Below, one piece after another: positions 17,631-26,343 of a stretch of 64,000 bases of DNA (its first letter is position 1; the number at the start of each line of letters is the position of its first letter). The translations under genes were made by a program, and so were the position numbers. The DNA is from Candidatus Deferrimicrobiaceae bacterium (GTDB lineage: Bacteria; Desulfobacterota; Deferrimicrobia; Deferrimicrobiales; Deferrimicrobiaceae): the NCBI GenBank assembly GCA_036504035.1, contig DASXVV010000006.1:109030-173029 (forward strand). Reading direction: 5' to 3'. Below the pieces are notes generated by a model, which made no database searches, had not been told where the DNA came from, and saw only the letters and a program-made list of their open reading frames with translations.

Positions 17631-18694
17631 CACGCGGCCGGCTCCCCGATAGACGGCATGGGGAACCCCCGCTCCTTCCCCGCGAGCGTCGCGAGCAGCA
17701 GCTTGAGGCGATGCCGGTAGGTGTGCTCGGCGTGGGCACGCCGCATGCCCGCCTCGGCGACCGCGCGGCGCTCCTCGTCCCGGGGAAGCCACCAGTCGAT
17801 CTTCCGCTTGAGGTCGGGAATGCCGCGGAACGACACCAACTCCCGGCCATCCTCGAAGAGCTGCCCGAGGCCCGGCCGCCAGTCGACCATCTGGAAGGCG
17901 CCGATTCCGGCCACCTCAAACAGGCGCGCGTTTAACCCCCACACCTCTCCATAGTGAAGGGAGTTGAGCACGATCTTCGCCCCCCGGAAAACCCGGGCCT
18001 TCTCCCGGCCGAACACGGGACGCCCCCGGTACATCTCCGCCACCGGGTTCGGGTCCATCCAGAGCGGTGGCTTCCCTCCCCAGATCCGGACATCGTACCC
18101 GGCCAGGTGACGAAAGACCGAAACGCGCCAGGAATGCTGGGTGCCCGCAGTGGCGATGTCGCACTGGAAGTTCCCCGCCTCCCCATCCGTCTCTGCAAGC
18201 TCGTAAGCCGCGGGGTTGAAACATTCCGGCAGGTAAAACACGGGCGGGGTAACGACGCCGTCCAGGACGCGCACAAGGTAGGGCTCCTTGAAAAATGCCG
18301 CGTCGTACGGCGCCGTCATGAAAAAGGCCCGACGCAGGTTCACCATCGCATCGGGGAACCACATCGCAACCGGTGCACCCGCCCTGCGCCTCAGTTCGCG
18401 CACCTCGCCTGGCCAAAGCGGGTCGCCGCAAACGATGACCGCGTCGAGGGGGCCCTCGTCGACCGCCTGCCACAGCGCGCGCATCCTTCGGGCGCGGATC
18501 GCGGGAACGTTGTCGGTGGCCCCATGGACCGCTTCGCCAACCTGGTCGACGCGGCGGCCGAGCCCCGCCCCGAGCCGATGGGCGCGGTAGCCCGGCTCGA
18601 AGCGGCGCACGGCGTGCCCCATCCGCGAAAGCGTCTCCGCGATGTGGAGGGCGAACCCTTCCGCGTAATACTTGCCGACGACCAGGATGTTCAT
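17630..18694 (-). CDS. CgeB-like glycosyltransferase
   Basis: This 354-residue protein resembles the CgeB/DUF3880 family of GT-B-like glycosyltransferases. It starts MNILVVGKYYAEGFALHI and contains VAMWFPDAM, YDAAFFKEPYLV and VLNSLHYGEVWGLNARLFEVAG, followed by the typical end with repeated HTYRHRL-type residues. It would act as a cytoplasmic sugar transferase. The 4-base overlap with the FkbM gene upstream and the 1-base overlap with the Wzy-like gene downstream place it firmly in the operon. Confidence 0.8.
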   Translation of the reverse strand: MNILVVGKYYAEGFALHIAETLSRMGHAVRRFEPGYRAHRLGAGLGRRVDQVGEAVHGATDNVPAIRARRMRALWQAVDEGPLDAVIVCGDPLWPGEVRELRRRAGAPVAMWFPDAMVNLRRAFFMTAPYDAAFFKEPYLVRVLDGVVTPPVFYLPECFNPAAYELAETDGEAGNFQCDIATAGTQHSWRVSVFRHLAGYDVRIWGGKPPLWMDPNPVAEMYRGRPVFGREKARVFRGAKIVLNSLHYGEVWGLNARLFEVAGIGAFQMVDWRPGLGQLFEDGRELVSFRGIPDLKRKIDWWLPRDEERRAVAEAGMRRAHAEHTYRHRLKLLLATLAGKERGFPMPSIGEPAA

Positions 18695-19560
18695 TCCGGC
18701 CCCTGCGCCAACGTGTTGTACCGGTCGGGAACGACTTCCCGGGTTTGGAACCAGGGCAGTGCGCTGTCGTGGACGATCAGGTAGTTCGCCTCGAAAAATC
18801 GCTCCATCTCCGGATGCCAGCAGCTGTACAGGTCAACGTGATCCGGATGTATCCTGCCGATTCGGTACGGCAACCCCTCGACCGCGTCGAAGACGTCCTT
18901 AAGGTAGTGCCGGGAGAAGATCCACCGGTAGTTGTACTCGAACTGAAGGACCCGGATTGCTCCCGTTCGCAGGAGCGGCAGCGCCCCCGCAACAACCTCC
19001 ATATCGTGCCCCTCCGTGTCGCACTTTAGCAGGTGGATGCGACCGATCCCGTGATCGGCGCAGAACCGGGTGGCCGTGACTCGGGAAATGTCGATTGACT
19101 GCGTTTCCCCCTCGTTCGTATCCGGGTGGATGGAGTTCGACCCGTCGAACCCTCGGACGTACATCTTTTCGGCTCCCTCCGCGGAAGAGAGCGCCAGTGG
19201 GTTAAAACGAAGGTCGATCCCGGCGCCCGAATTCGCCAACCGACCGCGCAGTCTCTCGAAAGTGTGGGGCACCGGTTCGAAGAGATGAAGCAGGAGCAGC
19301 GACCGTTCTCGCGGATCGCGAATTTCGTCCCTGAGACACGCTGACCAGTCGCCCACATTCGCGCCGACGTCGAATACCACGAGCCGCTCGGCGGCGGCAG
19401 CGCGCGTGCGCCAACCGCCCAGGACGGACCGCTGCACCATCAACTCGCCGTTGCTCCGGATGTTGTTCGCCACGTCGCCCCGGGCTTGCATATAAAGTCC
19501 TCGACCCAGCCGCCAGGCCGTTTTTTGCCCGAGCAGCGATGCGATCAATCGGGTCAGCAT
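18691..19560 (-). CDS. FkbM-family methyltransferase (copy 3 of 3)
   Basis: This 289-residue protein has the FkbM motifs VVFDVGANVGDWSAC and IHLLKCDTEGHDMEVVAGAL. The ATG at 19560 is favoured because GGGGAGGAG lies about 8 bases upstream. The frame is open further upstream, but those codons overlap the remnant of another gene. Compared with the other two copies it has a basic, arginine-rich N-terminal segment. It probably methylates a sugar hydroxyl. The 5' neighbourhood contains a glycosyltransferase remnant, so its present start context was formed by a deletion or rearrangement. Confidence 0.84.
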   Translation of the reverse strand: MLTRLIASLLGQKTAWRLGRGLYMQARGDVANNIRSNGELMVQRSVLGGWRTRAAAAERLVVFDVGANVGDWSACLRDEIRDPRERSLLLLHLFEPVPHTFERLRGRLANSGAGIDLRFNPLALSSAEGAEKMYVRGFDGSNSIHPDTNEGETQSIDISRVTATRFCADHGIGRIHLLKCDTEGHDMEVVAGALPLLRTGAIRVLQFEYNYRWIFSRHYLKDVFDAVEGLPYRIGRIHPDHVDLYSCWHPEMERFFEANYLIVHDSALPWFQTREVVPDRYNTLAQGPE

Positions 19561-19573
19561 GTCGTGCGCTCCT

Positions 19574-19720
19574 CCCCGCCCTGCCATCCGGCCGGATCGA
19601 TCCGGCAATCGCACGCGCCAACCCGGCGAGCGGCAATTCGTAGCGACAGGCGCCTTCGGACGCGCCTGTGACCATTTCCTGCCGATTCCGGACGACCGCG
19701 TACCCCAGCCGCTTGATCAC
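19574..19720 (-). pseudogene. Remnant of the C-terminus of a family 2 glycosyltransferase
   Basis: Translated on the minus strand, this stretch gives VIKRLGYAVVRNRQEMV, then SEGACRYE and about 20 further residues. It aligns with the C-terminal tail of the complete GT2 encoded at 20746-21723 (TIKWLGYAVLRGNMEMI, then SDGICRFE). I count roughly 17 identities over 40 residues. No catalytic domain precedes it and it has no own start signal or stop in register. It runs into the start of the FkbM gene. It looks like the scar of a second GT2 gene lost from between the two methyltransferase genes. DNA identity to the intact gene is low, so it is not a recent duplicate. Confidence 0.6.
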
Positions 19721-19768
19721 TCCCTCTTGGCAGAAGGAGTGCAAGGCGGACCAGCACTCTATCGATCA

Positions 19769-20749
19769 TTATGCCTCCCGCCCCGCATGGTCGTTGGATT
19801 TCACGAGGTAAAACAGAGCCTGGTCTCCTCGCCCCTGTTCGTTCAGCTCCCTTGCGCGATTCGCGAATCCGGCGATTTCCTTCCTCGAGAAAATGGATTC
19901 GTCCCGGGTTTCCGCATACGATCGTTTGTCCCTGAGGGATATCCCCTTCAGATATTGCTCACTGCCCCAAAACTGGAATGCCGTGGAATCGTGGACCACC
20001 TTTCGAATCTTCAGGCCGGCGCGCTCGGCAAGAATCCCCATGCTTTTCACGGAGTGAAGGTAATAGTGCCTCGGGGCGTCGAGCTGGACCCAGTTGACCC
20101 CGTAATAATTCCAGGCGTAGGAAGACGCCAGCGGGATCCCGATCACGCAAGGCCCGCCCGGCGCCAGCAGCCGGGAAACGGTATCCAGCGCTTCGGCGGG
20201 ATCGGGGACATGTTCGAATGAATGAAGGAAGATCACGATATCCCATTCCCCGACGACTTCCCGGAGACCCATTTTCCGGATTTCCAGGCCGTTCGCGTAT
20301 CGCAGGTCTTCCCGATTGAACGGGTCGATTCCGAGGAGGTTGCGCAGTCCAACCCCGCGGAGGCAGTTCAGCACGGCACCATGGCCGCAACCAACATCGA
20401 GGATCCTGGACTTCTTCGTCACCGAAAGGGGACGGAGGAACCGCAGGGTGTTATTCGGATTGGTCGCATTCAACAAGCGTCCCATGATTCCCTTTCCGGA
20501 CAGGACATATCCATCTCTCAACCCGGTGAGGTATCCCTTGATCCGGTTGAGGGGGGGAATCGCACCGTAGGACAAATAATCCCGCGGATAGAATCGCGCG
20601 ATATCGGAAGGAATCTCCGCAATCTGCAGACACTCGCACCTAGCGCACTGGAAATACCGGAATACGTCGCCGTATCCGAACATCCTTTCTCTGGCGTCAT
20701 AAATCCTGTTGTCCGCTTCATTGCCGCAGATCCTGCACTTCGAATTCAT
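19769..20749 (-). CDS. SAM-dependent methyltransferase with N-terminal zinc-ribbon-like cysteines
   Basis: This 326-residue protein starts MNSKCRICGNEADNR and has a second pair CARCECLQ, so four cysteines may bind zinc, as in C-methyltransferase-like families. The SAM site is ILDVGCGHGAVLNCL, followed by FLHSFEHVPDPAEALD. The chosen ATG (20749-20747) overlaps the stop of the GT2 gene as ATGA, so the long open frame upstream is not used. It shares this architecture with the methyltransferase at 23230-24237. It probably modifies a sugar, but the substrate is not known. About 200 bases follow before the next intact gene. Confidence 0.86.
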   Translation of the reverse strand: MNSKCRICGNEADNRIYDARERMFGYGDVFRYFQCARCECLQIAEIPSDIARFYPRDYLSYGAIPPLNRIKGYLTGLRDGYVLSGKGIMGRLLNATNPNNTLRFLRPLSVTKKSRILDVGCGHGAVLNCLRGVGLRNLLGIDPFNREDLRYANGLEIRKMGLREVVGEWDIVIFLHSFEHVPDPAEALDTVSRLLAPGGPCVIGIPLASSYAWNYYGVNWVQLDAPRHYYLHSVKSMGILAERAGLKIRKVVHDSTAFQFWGSEQYLKGISLRDKRSYAETRDESIFSRKEIAGFANRARELNEQGRGDQALFYLVKSNDHAGREA

Positions 20750-21723
20750 TGGGCGCTCCCCGACGGCCGACCGGCCCCGGGAAAAAATTTCGCGGCAAGA
20801 ACCCTGGCCGCCCGCGCGGGCGCCATCTCGAAACGGCAGATCCCGTCCGATGATTGACCGATCATCTCCATATTTCCTCGCAGCACCGCATAGCCGAGCC
20901 ATTTGATCGTCTCGCGGGTCACCCGCATGCGGAACTTTGTCATTTCGAATGTCCGCCGGAATCCCCGGTAAGTCTCCTCCCGGTTCGTCCCGTGGATTTC
21001 GTATAGGAATCGCTGCCGCTTCCAGAATCCCGATCTTCCAGTATAGATGCCGGGATAATAATCGGGGCGCTCCTGCCGGGTCACAATGACCGGTTCGGGA
21101 ACATAGCCGACAGGAAACCTTCGCGCAAGACGCATCCAAAGGTCCACGTCGGCCAGCAACCCGAACGCCTCGCGCATCCCGCCCACTTCCGCCCAGGCAT
21201 CGCGGCGGATCAACGCCGTGCCGCGGACGGGGCACCCCCATCGAGGGAAAAGGTGCCGCTCGAGGAAAGTGGCCCCATCGATCAATTCGCCGCTGAACGG
21301 CTCATCGTCGATCCTGTCCGAGCCATGCACGCCATACGAGTTGAAGACGAACCCGGCATCGGGATGGCGATCCATCAGCGCCCCCCATTTCCTGAGCATG
21401 TCGTGCCGGTACAGATCGTCGTGATGGAGCAGCGCGATGTACGGACGGGCGGCCTGCGAGACGACATAATTCGCATTGCCCGCCATCCCCAGGTTCCGCG
21501 GCGTCCGGATCGGGACAATTCGCGAATCGGTCTCCGCCATCTCGACGACCTTCTCCCACGTCCCATCGGTGGAGCAGTCGTCGCTCACCAGTAGCTCATA
21601 GCCGTCGATGTCCTGTTCTAGCACCGTGCGAAGGGTCGACTCGACCAGGTTCTCGTGATTGTAGGTGACCAGGCAGACCGAGATCTTCCTCCCGAGAGAT
21701 GCCATCGAATTCCCGTCGGTCAC
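20746..21723 (-). CDS. Family 2 glycosyltransferase
   Basis: This 325-residue GT-A enzyme has SVCLVTYNHENLVESTL, the segment VSDDCSTDGTWEKV and LLHHDDLYRHDM, which supplies the metal-binding aspartates. The C-terminal tail (after about residue 250) carries a conserved stretch, IKWLGYAVLRGNMEM, that also occurs in the remnant at 19574-19720. The start is either GTG at 21723 or ATG at 21705, and neither has a strong ribosome site. It ends with a 4-base overlap on the next gene. Confidence 0.87.
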   Translation of the reverse strand: MTDGNSMASLGRKISVCLVTYNHENLVESTLRTVLEQDIDGYELLVSDDCSTDGTWEKVVEMAETDSRIVPIRTPRNLGMAGNANYVVSQAARPYIALLHHDDLYRHDMLRKWGALMDRHPDAGFVFNSYGVHGSDRIDDEPFSGELIDGATFLERHLFPRWGCPVRGTALIRRDAWAEVGGMREAFGLLADVDLWMRLARRFPVGYVPEPVIVTRQERPDYYPGIYTGRSGFWKRQRFLYEIHGTNREETYRGFRRTFEMTKFRMRVTRETIKWLGYAVLRGNMEMIGQSSDGICRFEMAPARAARVLAAKFFPGAGRPSGSAQ

Positions 21724-21736
21724 CGGCAGCCCCGGG

Positions 21737-23233
21737 TCATGACGGAATCCCGGGACGGAACCTGCCCGAGATGGCCGAATACAGCTGGCGCTTCACATCC
21801 TGGTCAAGGCGGGTCCAGCCGATCCATCCGGAGGCGACCACCCCTGCGATCGACAAAGGGTAGGTCACCCGCGCAAGGCGCGATCCGACGCTTTCCGCGA
21901 TCAGGAATACCAGCACCGAACAAACGCCCAAGGAGAAGGACGCAAGCGCGTCGCCCCGCACCCGGACACCGAGATCGATGAGTTCGGCCTTGAAGAAATA
22001 CCGGTAGGTCACTGCCAGCACGATCCCTTCCGCCAGCAGGATGGCCCCTCCCAGCCCTGCGAAACCGAATCGCCGGTAAAGGAGAGCGCCGGCCGCCAGG
22101 CTGACCACCCCGCGGACGAAGGACGACGCGAGGAGCGCCCGGATGTGGTTAATCCCCGTAAGGTAGAGCGTCATCAAAGCCCCGGCGCTCACGATCGAGA
22201 TGCTCGAGAGCAGAAAGCAGAGCAAGGGCCTGTCGAGCGCAACTCGGCTCCGGGTCCAAAGGGCATATGCCGGCGCGATCAGCGGATAACAGGCCAGGAT
22301 GCCGAGGTTGACGGCCGTGCCGACGATCGCCCAGTGCGCCTCCTGCAATGCGGCTACCTTCGCCCCCTCCCGATTGGCATGGTAACGCACGACCTCCGGC
22401 AGGAGCGGCGTCGTCAGGACTCCGGTCAGCGTCGCCCATAGGTTAGTCAAGGTCCGGACCGTGGTCAGGATCGTGACCATCGCGGGCCCCGAAAGGAAGG
22501 AAACCATCAGAACCAGGCCGTTGGCGGACCCCTGTTGGAGCAGGCTGCTTCCCGTCAACCCCAGCGAACGCCCCAGGTCCCTGATTCCGGCGACAGGATC
22601 GCCGCCGCGCCACCACGGAAAATAATCGGGAAGGACCCGGCGAATGTAGGCTGCGGAAGCCAGGTAGACGATGGCCTGGACGCACACGTAAATGGCAGTC
22701 GCCTGGAAGAGAGACAGGTTCGCAACCGCTGCCGCCATGACGGCCAGGAACTGGCAGACCTGGAAGCCCATCCCCCACCAGGCAGCCTGGTACATCATGC
22801 CGGCCGGAATCATGAGTCGATGCAGAATGCTCGGGTAGACGCCGGTAAAAATCCACGCCGGCACCAGGAGAATCAGTGGAGCATTCGAGGCCCAATCCGT
22901 CAACACAAGCACGACGCACAGGAGCATCTGGAGGCACCCGATAACGCACAGGCCTGCGACGGACGACGCCAGGCTGCGTTTCAGCTCGTCCCGGTCGCGA
23001 TAGTAGGCCAGATTGATTCGGTTCCCCACGTACGAGACGTAGCCGGTTTCGAGGGTCCGCAGCATCGTGAATGTGGCCAGAAGCGTCAGCCAACTCCCGT
23101 ATTTTTCCTTTCCCCAGCAACTCATGCAGACCGGAACGGATACCAGTTGAATCGCGATGGCGATGACCGTCGAGATACCGGTGACGACCGCGACTCTGGC
23201 CGCTCGGCGCGTGACGTCGAATTTCCGGATCAA
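21737..23233 (-). CDS. Wzx-like polysaccharide flippase, TTG start
   Basis: This protein of about 498 residues is polytopic, with the N-terminal pattern of MATE/MOP-type polysaccharide flippases (ARVAVVTGISTVIAIAIQ, followed by WGKEKYGSWLTLLA). It should move the undecaprenyl-linked repeat unit across the inner membrane. The most likely start is TTG at 23233-23231, which overlaps the previous stop as TTGA, the same arrangement as at the PssD/PssE junction. Another TTG at 23269 is possible. It has about 12-14 hydrophobic segments. The fit with the Wzy-like protein, Wzz and the export protein supports the call. Confidence 0.85.
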   Translation of the reverse strand: MIRKFDVTRRAARVAVVTGISTVIAIAIQLVSVPVCMSCWGKEKYGSWLTLLATFTMLRTLETGYVSYVGNRINLAYYRDRDELKRSLASSVAGLCVIGCLQMLLCVVLVLTDWASNAPLILLVPAWIFTGVYPSILHRLMIPAGMMYQAAWWGMGFQVCQFLAVMAAAVANLSLFQATAIYVCVQAIVYLASAAYIRRVLPDYFPWWRGGDPVAGIRDLGRSLGLTGSSLLQQGSANGLVLMVSFLSGPAMVTILTTVRTLTNLWATLTGVLTTPLLPEVVRYHANREGAKVAALQEAHWAIVGTAVNLGILACYPLIAPAYALWTRSRVALDRPLLCFLLSSISIVSAGALMTLYLTGINHIRALLASSFVRGVVSLAAGALLYRRFGFAGLGGAILLAEGIVLAVTYRYFFKAELIDLGVRVRGDALASFSLGVCSVLVFLIAESVGSRLARVTYPLSIAGVVASGWIGWTRLDQDVKRQLYSAISGRFRPGIPS

Positions 23234-24237
23234 GTCGCCGCTTCCGCCTTCCGTGTGAATACGGCGCAAAGGATCGGCCCCCTGCCCCCCCGCCAGCGCT
23301 TCCTGCCGGTCAAGAGGTCTCGCACCGCCCTTGCCGTCGCGAGAAGGCCAGTCACATCGAGGAACAGGGAGATCGGATTCCGGCTTTCCTTCGGATCGAG
23401 GGGAGCGATGATCCGCCCGTTTGCGTCGAGGACGCTTCGCCCCGGGCGAGGCGGTCCTTCTGGATCCCGTTGCCGATAATGGCTCGCGTAAAAATCCGTG
23501 AAATCGACGAACCGGACGTCAAGACGATGCCGTTCCGCAAGATACCTCAGCGACGTTTCCCCAAGCCACCAGAGGTGTACGGGAGGAAGCTCGGAATCCC
23601 AGGTCGACCGGGGGAAGGCGGACCGGTTCGGCGTCGTGACCAGGATCTCGCCGCCTTCGGCCAGCAGGGCCAATGTCTCTTCCAGGAGGCGGTGGATGTC
23701 GGGAACGTGCTCGATCAACTGATTCATCACCAGCACATCGAACCGGCTTCGCCCGGATATGGCGGCGACGTCCTGGCCGGACCGGAAATAATGGGGGCCG
23801 AACCTGCGCGTCGCCTGGTCGACCGCATCCTGCGACAGATCGATGCCCACCGCGTCAAATCCGTCGCGATTGAGGGCATAGGTGAAATATCCCAAGCCGG
23901 ACCCGATCTCGAGGACGGATACGCTGCTGCCTTTCCCCCTTCTTTCCCTGAGCGCGTTACCAACGGCCCAATAGGACTCTTCCCGACCGCAAAGAAAATC
24001 GAGCGGAGACTTTTCGTCGACGATGTTCAAGCAATAAAGGTAATAACGATTGTATCCGGGCACGCGTTCGATCGCGTTGTAGATGCACTCGTATATGGAA
24101 TCATCCACCGTCATCGGCCAGGCGAAAGCGCTGCCGCAGCCGCTGCAACCATACAGGTCGAATCGGCTGGATTCCCGATATCCCGGATAATCTTTCGCCA
24201 TGACTTCGGCAGGACAGCCGCAAAGCGGGCAATTCAC
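23230..24237 (-). CDS. SAM-dependent methyltransferase with N-terminal zinc-ribbon-like cysteines
   Basis: This 335-residue protein starts with GTG at 24237, overlapping the preceding stop as GTGA. The N-terminus (MNCPLCGCPAEV and then YGCSGCGSAF) has two CxxC pairs suited to zinc. The SAM motif is VLEIGSGLGYFTYAL, followed by VMNQLIEHVPDIHRLLEE. The organisation matches the methyltransferase at 19769-20749 and relates to sugar C- or O-methyltransferases. There are no membrane segments. Substrate unknown. Confidence 0.86.
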   Translation of the reverse strand: MNCPLCGCPAEVMAKDYPGYRESSRFDLYGCSGCGSAFAWPMTVDDSIYECIYNAIERVPGYNRYYLYCLNIVDEKSPLDFLCGREESYWAVGNALRERRGKGSSVSVLEIGSGLGYFTYALNRDGFDAVGIDLSQDAVDQATRRFGPHYFRSGQDVAAISGRSRFDVLVMNQLIEHVPDIHRLLEETLALLAEGGEILVTTPNRSAFPRSTWDSELPPVHLWWLGETSLRYLAERHRLDVRFVDFTDFYASHYRQRDPEGPPRPGRSVLDANGRIIAPLDPKESRNPISLFLDVTGLLATARAVRDLLTGRKRWRGGRGPILCAVFTRKAEAAT

Positions 24238-25346
24238 GTCGAATCCTCACGCTGGCGAAGCGAAGGCCGGATCGCCAGCAATTCATCCACCCTTTCCTGG
24301 AACGCCTCGAACGAGAAGTATTCGAGCCCCTCGGGAACGACGCCGGTTTTCGCGGAGAACGACACCAGGATGGCGGCCTTCAGTTCCTCCCTCGAATCGG
24401 GGTCGACCAGCGTCCCCAGCATTCCGTCGCGCAACGCTTCCCTTCCCCCATCGCTCTTGCTCCCGATGACCGGCACGCCGCACGCCATCGCCTCGAGGAA
24501 CACGATCCCGAATCCTTCCCCCTTGCTCGGCATGGCGTAGACGTCGGCAAGCCGGTAGTGGTCGACCTTCTCGTCCTCGGGAATCATTCCGGCGAAGACG
24601 ACCCACTCCGACACGCCAAGCACACGCGCTTTTTTTTCAAGACGACCCCGGTCGCTCCCGTCGCCGGCTATCAGATAGGCGACATCGGGGGCCGCGCGGG
24701 CCAATTCGGGGAGCACATCGAGGACGGCATCGAACCCCTTGCATCGCTCCTGCGACACCAGCCGCCCCAATGTCATCACGACCTTCTTTCCGCGCAACCC
24801 GTAGCGTTCGACCAACGCCCCGTTCCGGGGACCTGGCGTAAACCGGGCGAGGTCGACCGAGTTCGGCAGGATAAACCCCTTTTCGGGCGAAAGGCCGGTC
24901 CATGCGGCGAAGCGGTCTCGGGTCAACTTGCTGACGGAAATGAACCGGTCGACCCGCCTCGCAAGCGAATTGCAAACGCGGTTGTTCGTCGGTCGCCAGG
25001 CATCGATCCCGTGGACGACCAGCAGAAGCCTGGCGCCCGTCAGCCGGGCGCTCGGCCAGGCGGCGGGAAGCAGGTTGATGTGTCCGCAGACCAGGAGGTC
25101 AAAGCCGCCGGCCGCCCGCAATTCGGCCGCCAACACCTGCAGGTAGCGGGCTTTGCCGCCCAGGCCGGCAGTCACGTATTTCAGCTTGGGGGGCTGCGCC
25201 TCGCCCGAATTCGGCATCAGTCGTGGAATCGCCACCACCTCCTCGACCGCCGGGTTCGCGCAAAGGGCCGTCAACAGATCACGATTGAACTTCGCGATCC
25301 CGCCGTGCCCGCCGAAGGCGTCCGTCAGCAAGCAGAGAATCCTCAA
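24234..25346 (-). CDS. Family 4 glycosyltransferase (GT-B)
   Basis: This 370-residue GT-B transferase begins MRILCLLTDAFGGHGGIAKF, with the glycine-rich loop of family 4, and has VVMTLGRLVSQERCKGFD and VFLEAMACGVPVIGSKSDGG in the donor domain. It is the first sugar transferase after the export genes in transcription order. It ends with a 4-base overlap on the methyltransferase gene, and is separated from wzz by 79 bases, the widest gap in this part of the operon apart from the remnant region. Confidence 0.88.
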   Translation of the reverse strand: MRILCLLTDAFGGHGGIAKFNRDLLTALCANPAVEEVVAIPRLMPNSGEAQPPKLKYVTAGLGGKARYLQVLAAELRAAGGFDLLVCGHINLLPAAWPSARLTGARLLLVVHGIDAWRPTNNRVCNSLARRVDRFISVSKLTRDRFAAWTGLSPEKGFILPNSVDLARFTPGPRNGALVERYGLRGKKVVMTLGRLVSQERCKGFDAVLDVLPELARAAPDVAYLIAGDGSDRGRLEKKARVLGVSEWVVFAGMIPEDEKVDHYRLADVYAMPSKGEGFGIVFLEAMACGVPVIGSKSDGGREALRDGMLGTLVDPDSREELKAAILVSFSAKTGVVPEGLEYFSFEAFQERVDELLAIRPSLRQREDST

Positions 25347-25425
25347 GGAACCGGCCTCCGGCCGACGGGGGAGGCCGGGGGATCATACGCGAAGATGGAG
25401 GCGATACCACACACTCTGAAATCGC

Positions 25426-26331
25426 TCAGCCGGCCCGGCATTCCCGTTTGCGCCTGGCGAACAGGACGACATAGCCGAAGACGGCCGCGGCGGAGGTTGT
25501 GGACAGGACGATCCTGGCCCGTGCGGGGCGGGACTTCATGTCGGGCGCCCGGACGGAATCGAGGATCTTGAACCCGAACTGCTCCCGGTTCCTGGCCATC
25601 ATCTCCCGCTCGGCTTCCTGCCCGTAGAGCGTGTAGAAACGGTCCCGCACGAGCGGGTCGAACGTCCGGGCGATCTGCTCTTCGATGAACCGCTTGTTCC
25701 GTACGGCCCGCTCGAGCGCTTCCTCCTGCAGGCGGCTCTTCGCCTCCTCGAGATAGAAGCCCACGATCCGGGCGGATCCCTCCGCCGTCAGCGACTCGAA
25801 CGAGATGGACAGGGTGCCCGCCTTCTTGTTGGGTGTCAGTTTGAGCGCACGATTCGATGCCCGGATCGCCTGCCAGTCGCCCGGCTTCCGGGCGCGGCCC
25901 GCCTGCGCGTCGTCGGAGAATCGAGCCATGAGGCGCTCCCGCCAACCCGGCCGAAGCGTCCCGGTTCCGGGGTCGTATCGTTCGCCCAGGACGATCGGCC
26001 AAACGTCATGCTTCGAGAAGACGCGCGCGGTCACGTCCCGGCTCCGGAACAGGGCGTCGAGATCCTCGATCTTCGAGGCGTTCCCGACGGGCAGGCCGAT
26101 CGAGGCAAGCGCCCCCGCGGCCGGGTTGATCTTGCTCTCCTCGGCCGGAGGCGTGATGACCGCGGTCGCCTGGTAGTAGTTCGGCATCTCCCGCACGACC
26201 AGGATGGAAGCGACCCCGACCACCAGGGAGAACAGGCCGATCTTCCACCACCCGCGCCTGAGCACCGCCCAATAGACGCCGAGGTCGATCTCGGCCCCTT
26301 CGTCCCGCGTCACGCCTTCGCCGTCCGCCAT
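25426..26331 (-). CDS. Wzz-type chain-length determinant
   Basis: This 301-residue protein has the Wzz layout: a short cytoplasmic start, a membrane segment at about 33-50, a periplasmic alpha/beta region rich in charged helices, and a second membrane segment near 277-293. The first conserved block (YWAVLRRGWWKIGLFSL) and YYQATAVITPP are typical. It lacks a C-terminal tyrosine kinase domain. Such proteins set the modal chain length of Wzy-made polymers. It lies 12 bases downstream of the giant SLBB export protein gene, its expected partner. Confidence 0.85.
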   Translation of the reverse strand: MADGEGVTRDEGAEIDLGVYWAVLRRGWWKIGLFSLVVGVASILVVREMPNYYQATAVITPPAEESKINPAAGALASIGLPVGNASKIEDLDALFRSRDVTARVFSKHDVWPIVLGERYDPGTGTLRPGWRERLMARFSDDAQAGRARKPGDWQAIRASNRALKLTPNKKAGTLSISFESLTAEGSARIVGFYLEEAKSRLQEEALERAVRNKRFIEEQIARTFDPLVRDRFYTLYGQEAEREMMARNREQFGFKILDSVRAPDMKSRPARARIVLSTTSAAAVFGYVVLFARRKRECRAG

Positions 26332-26343
26332 CGCTCCCCCGTC

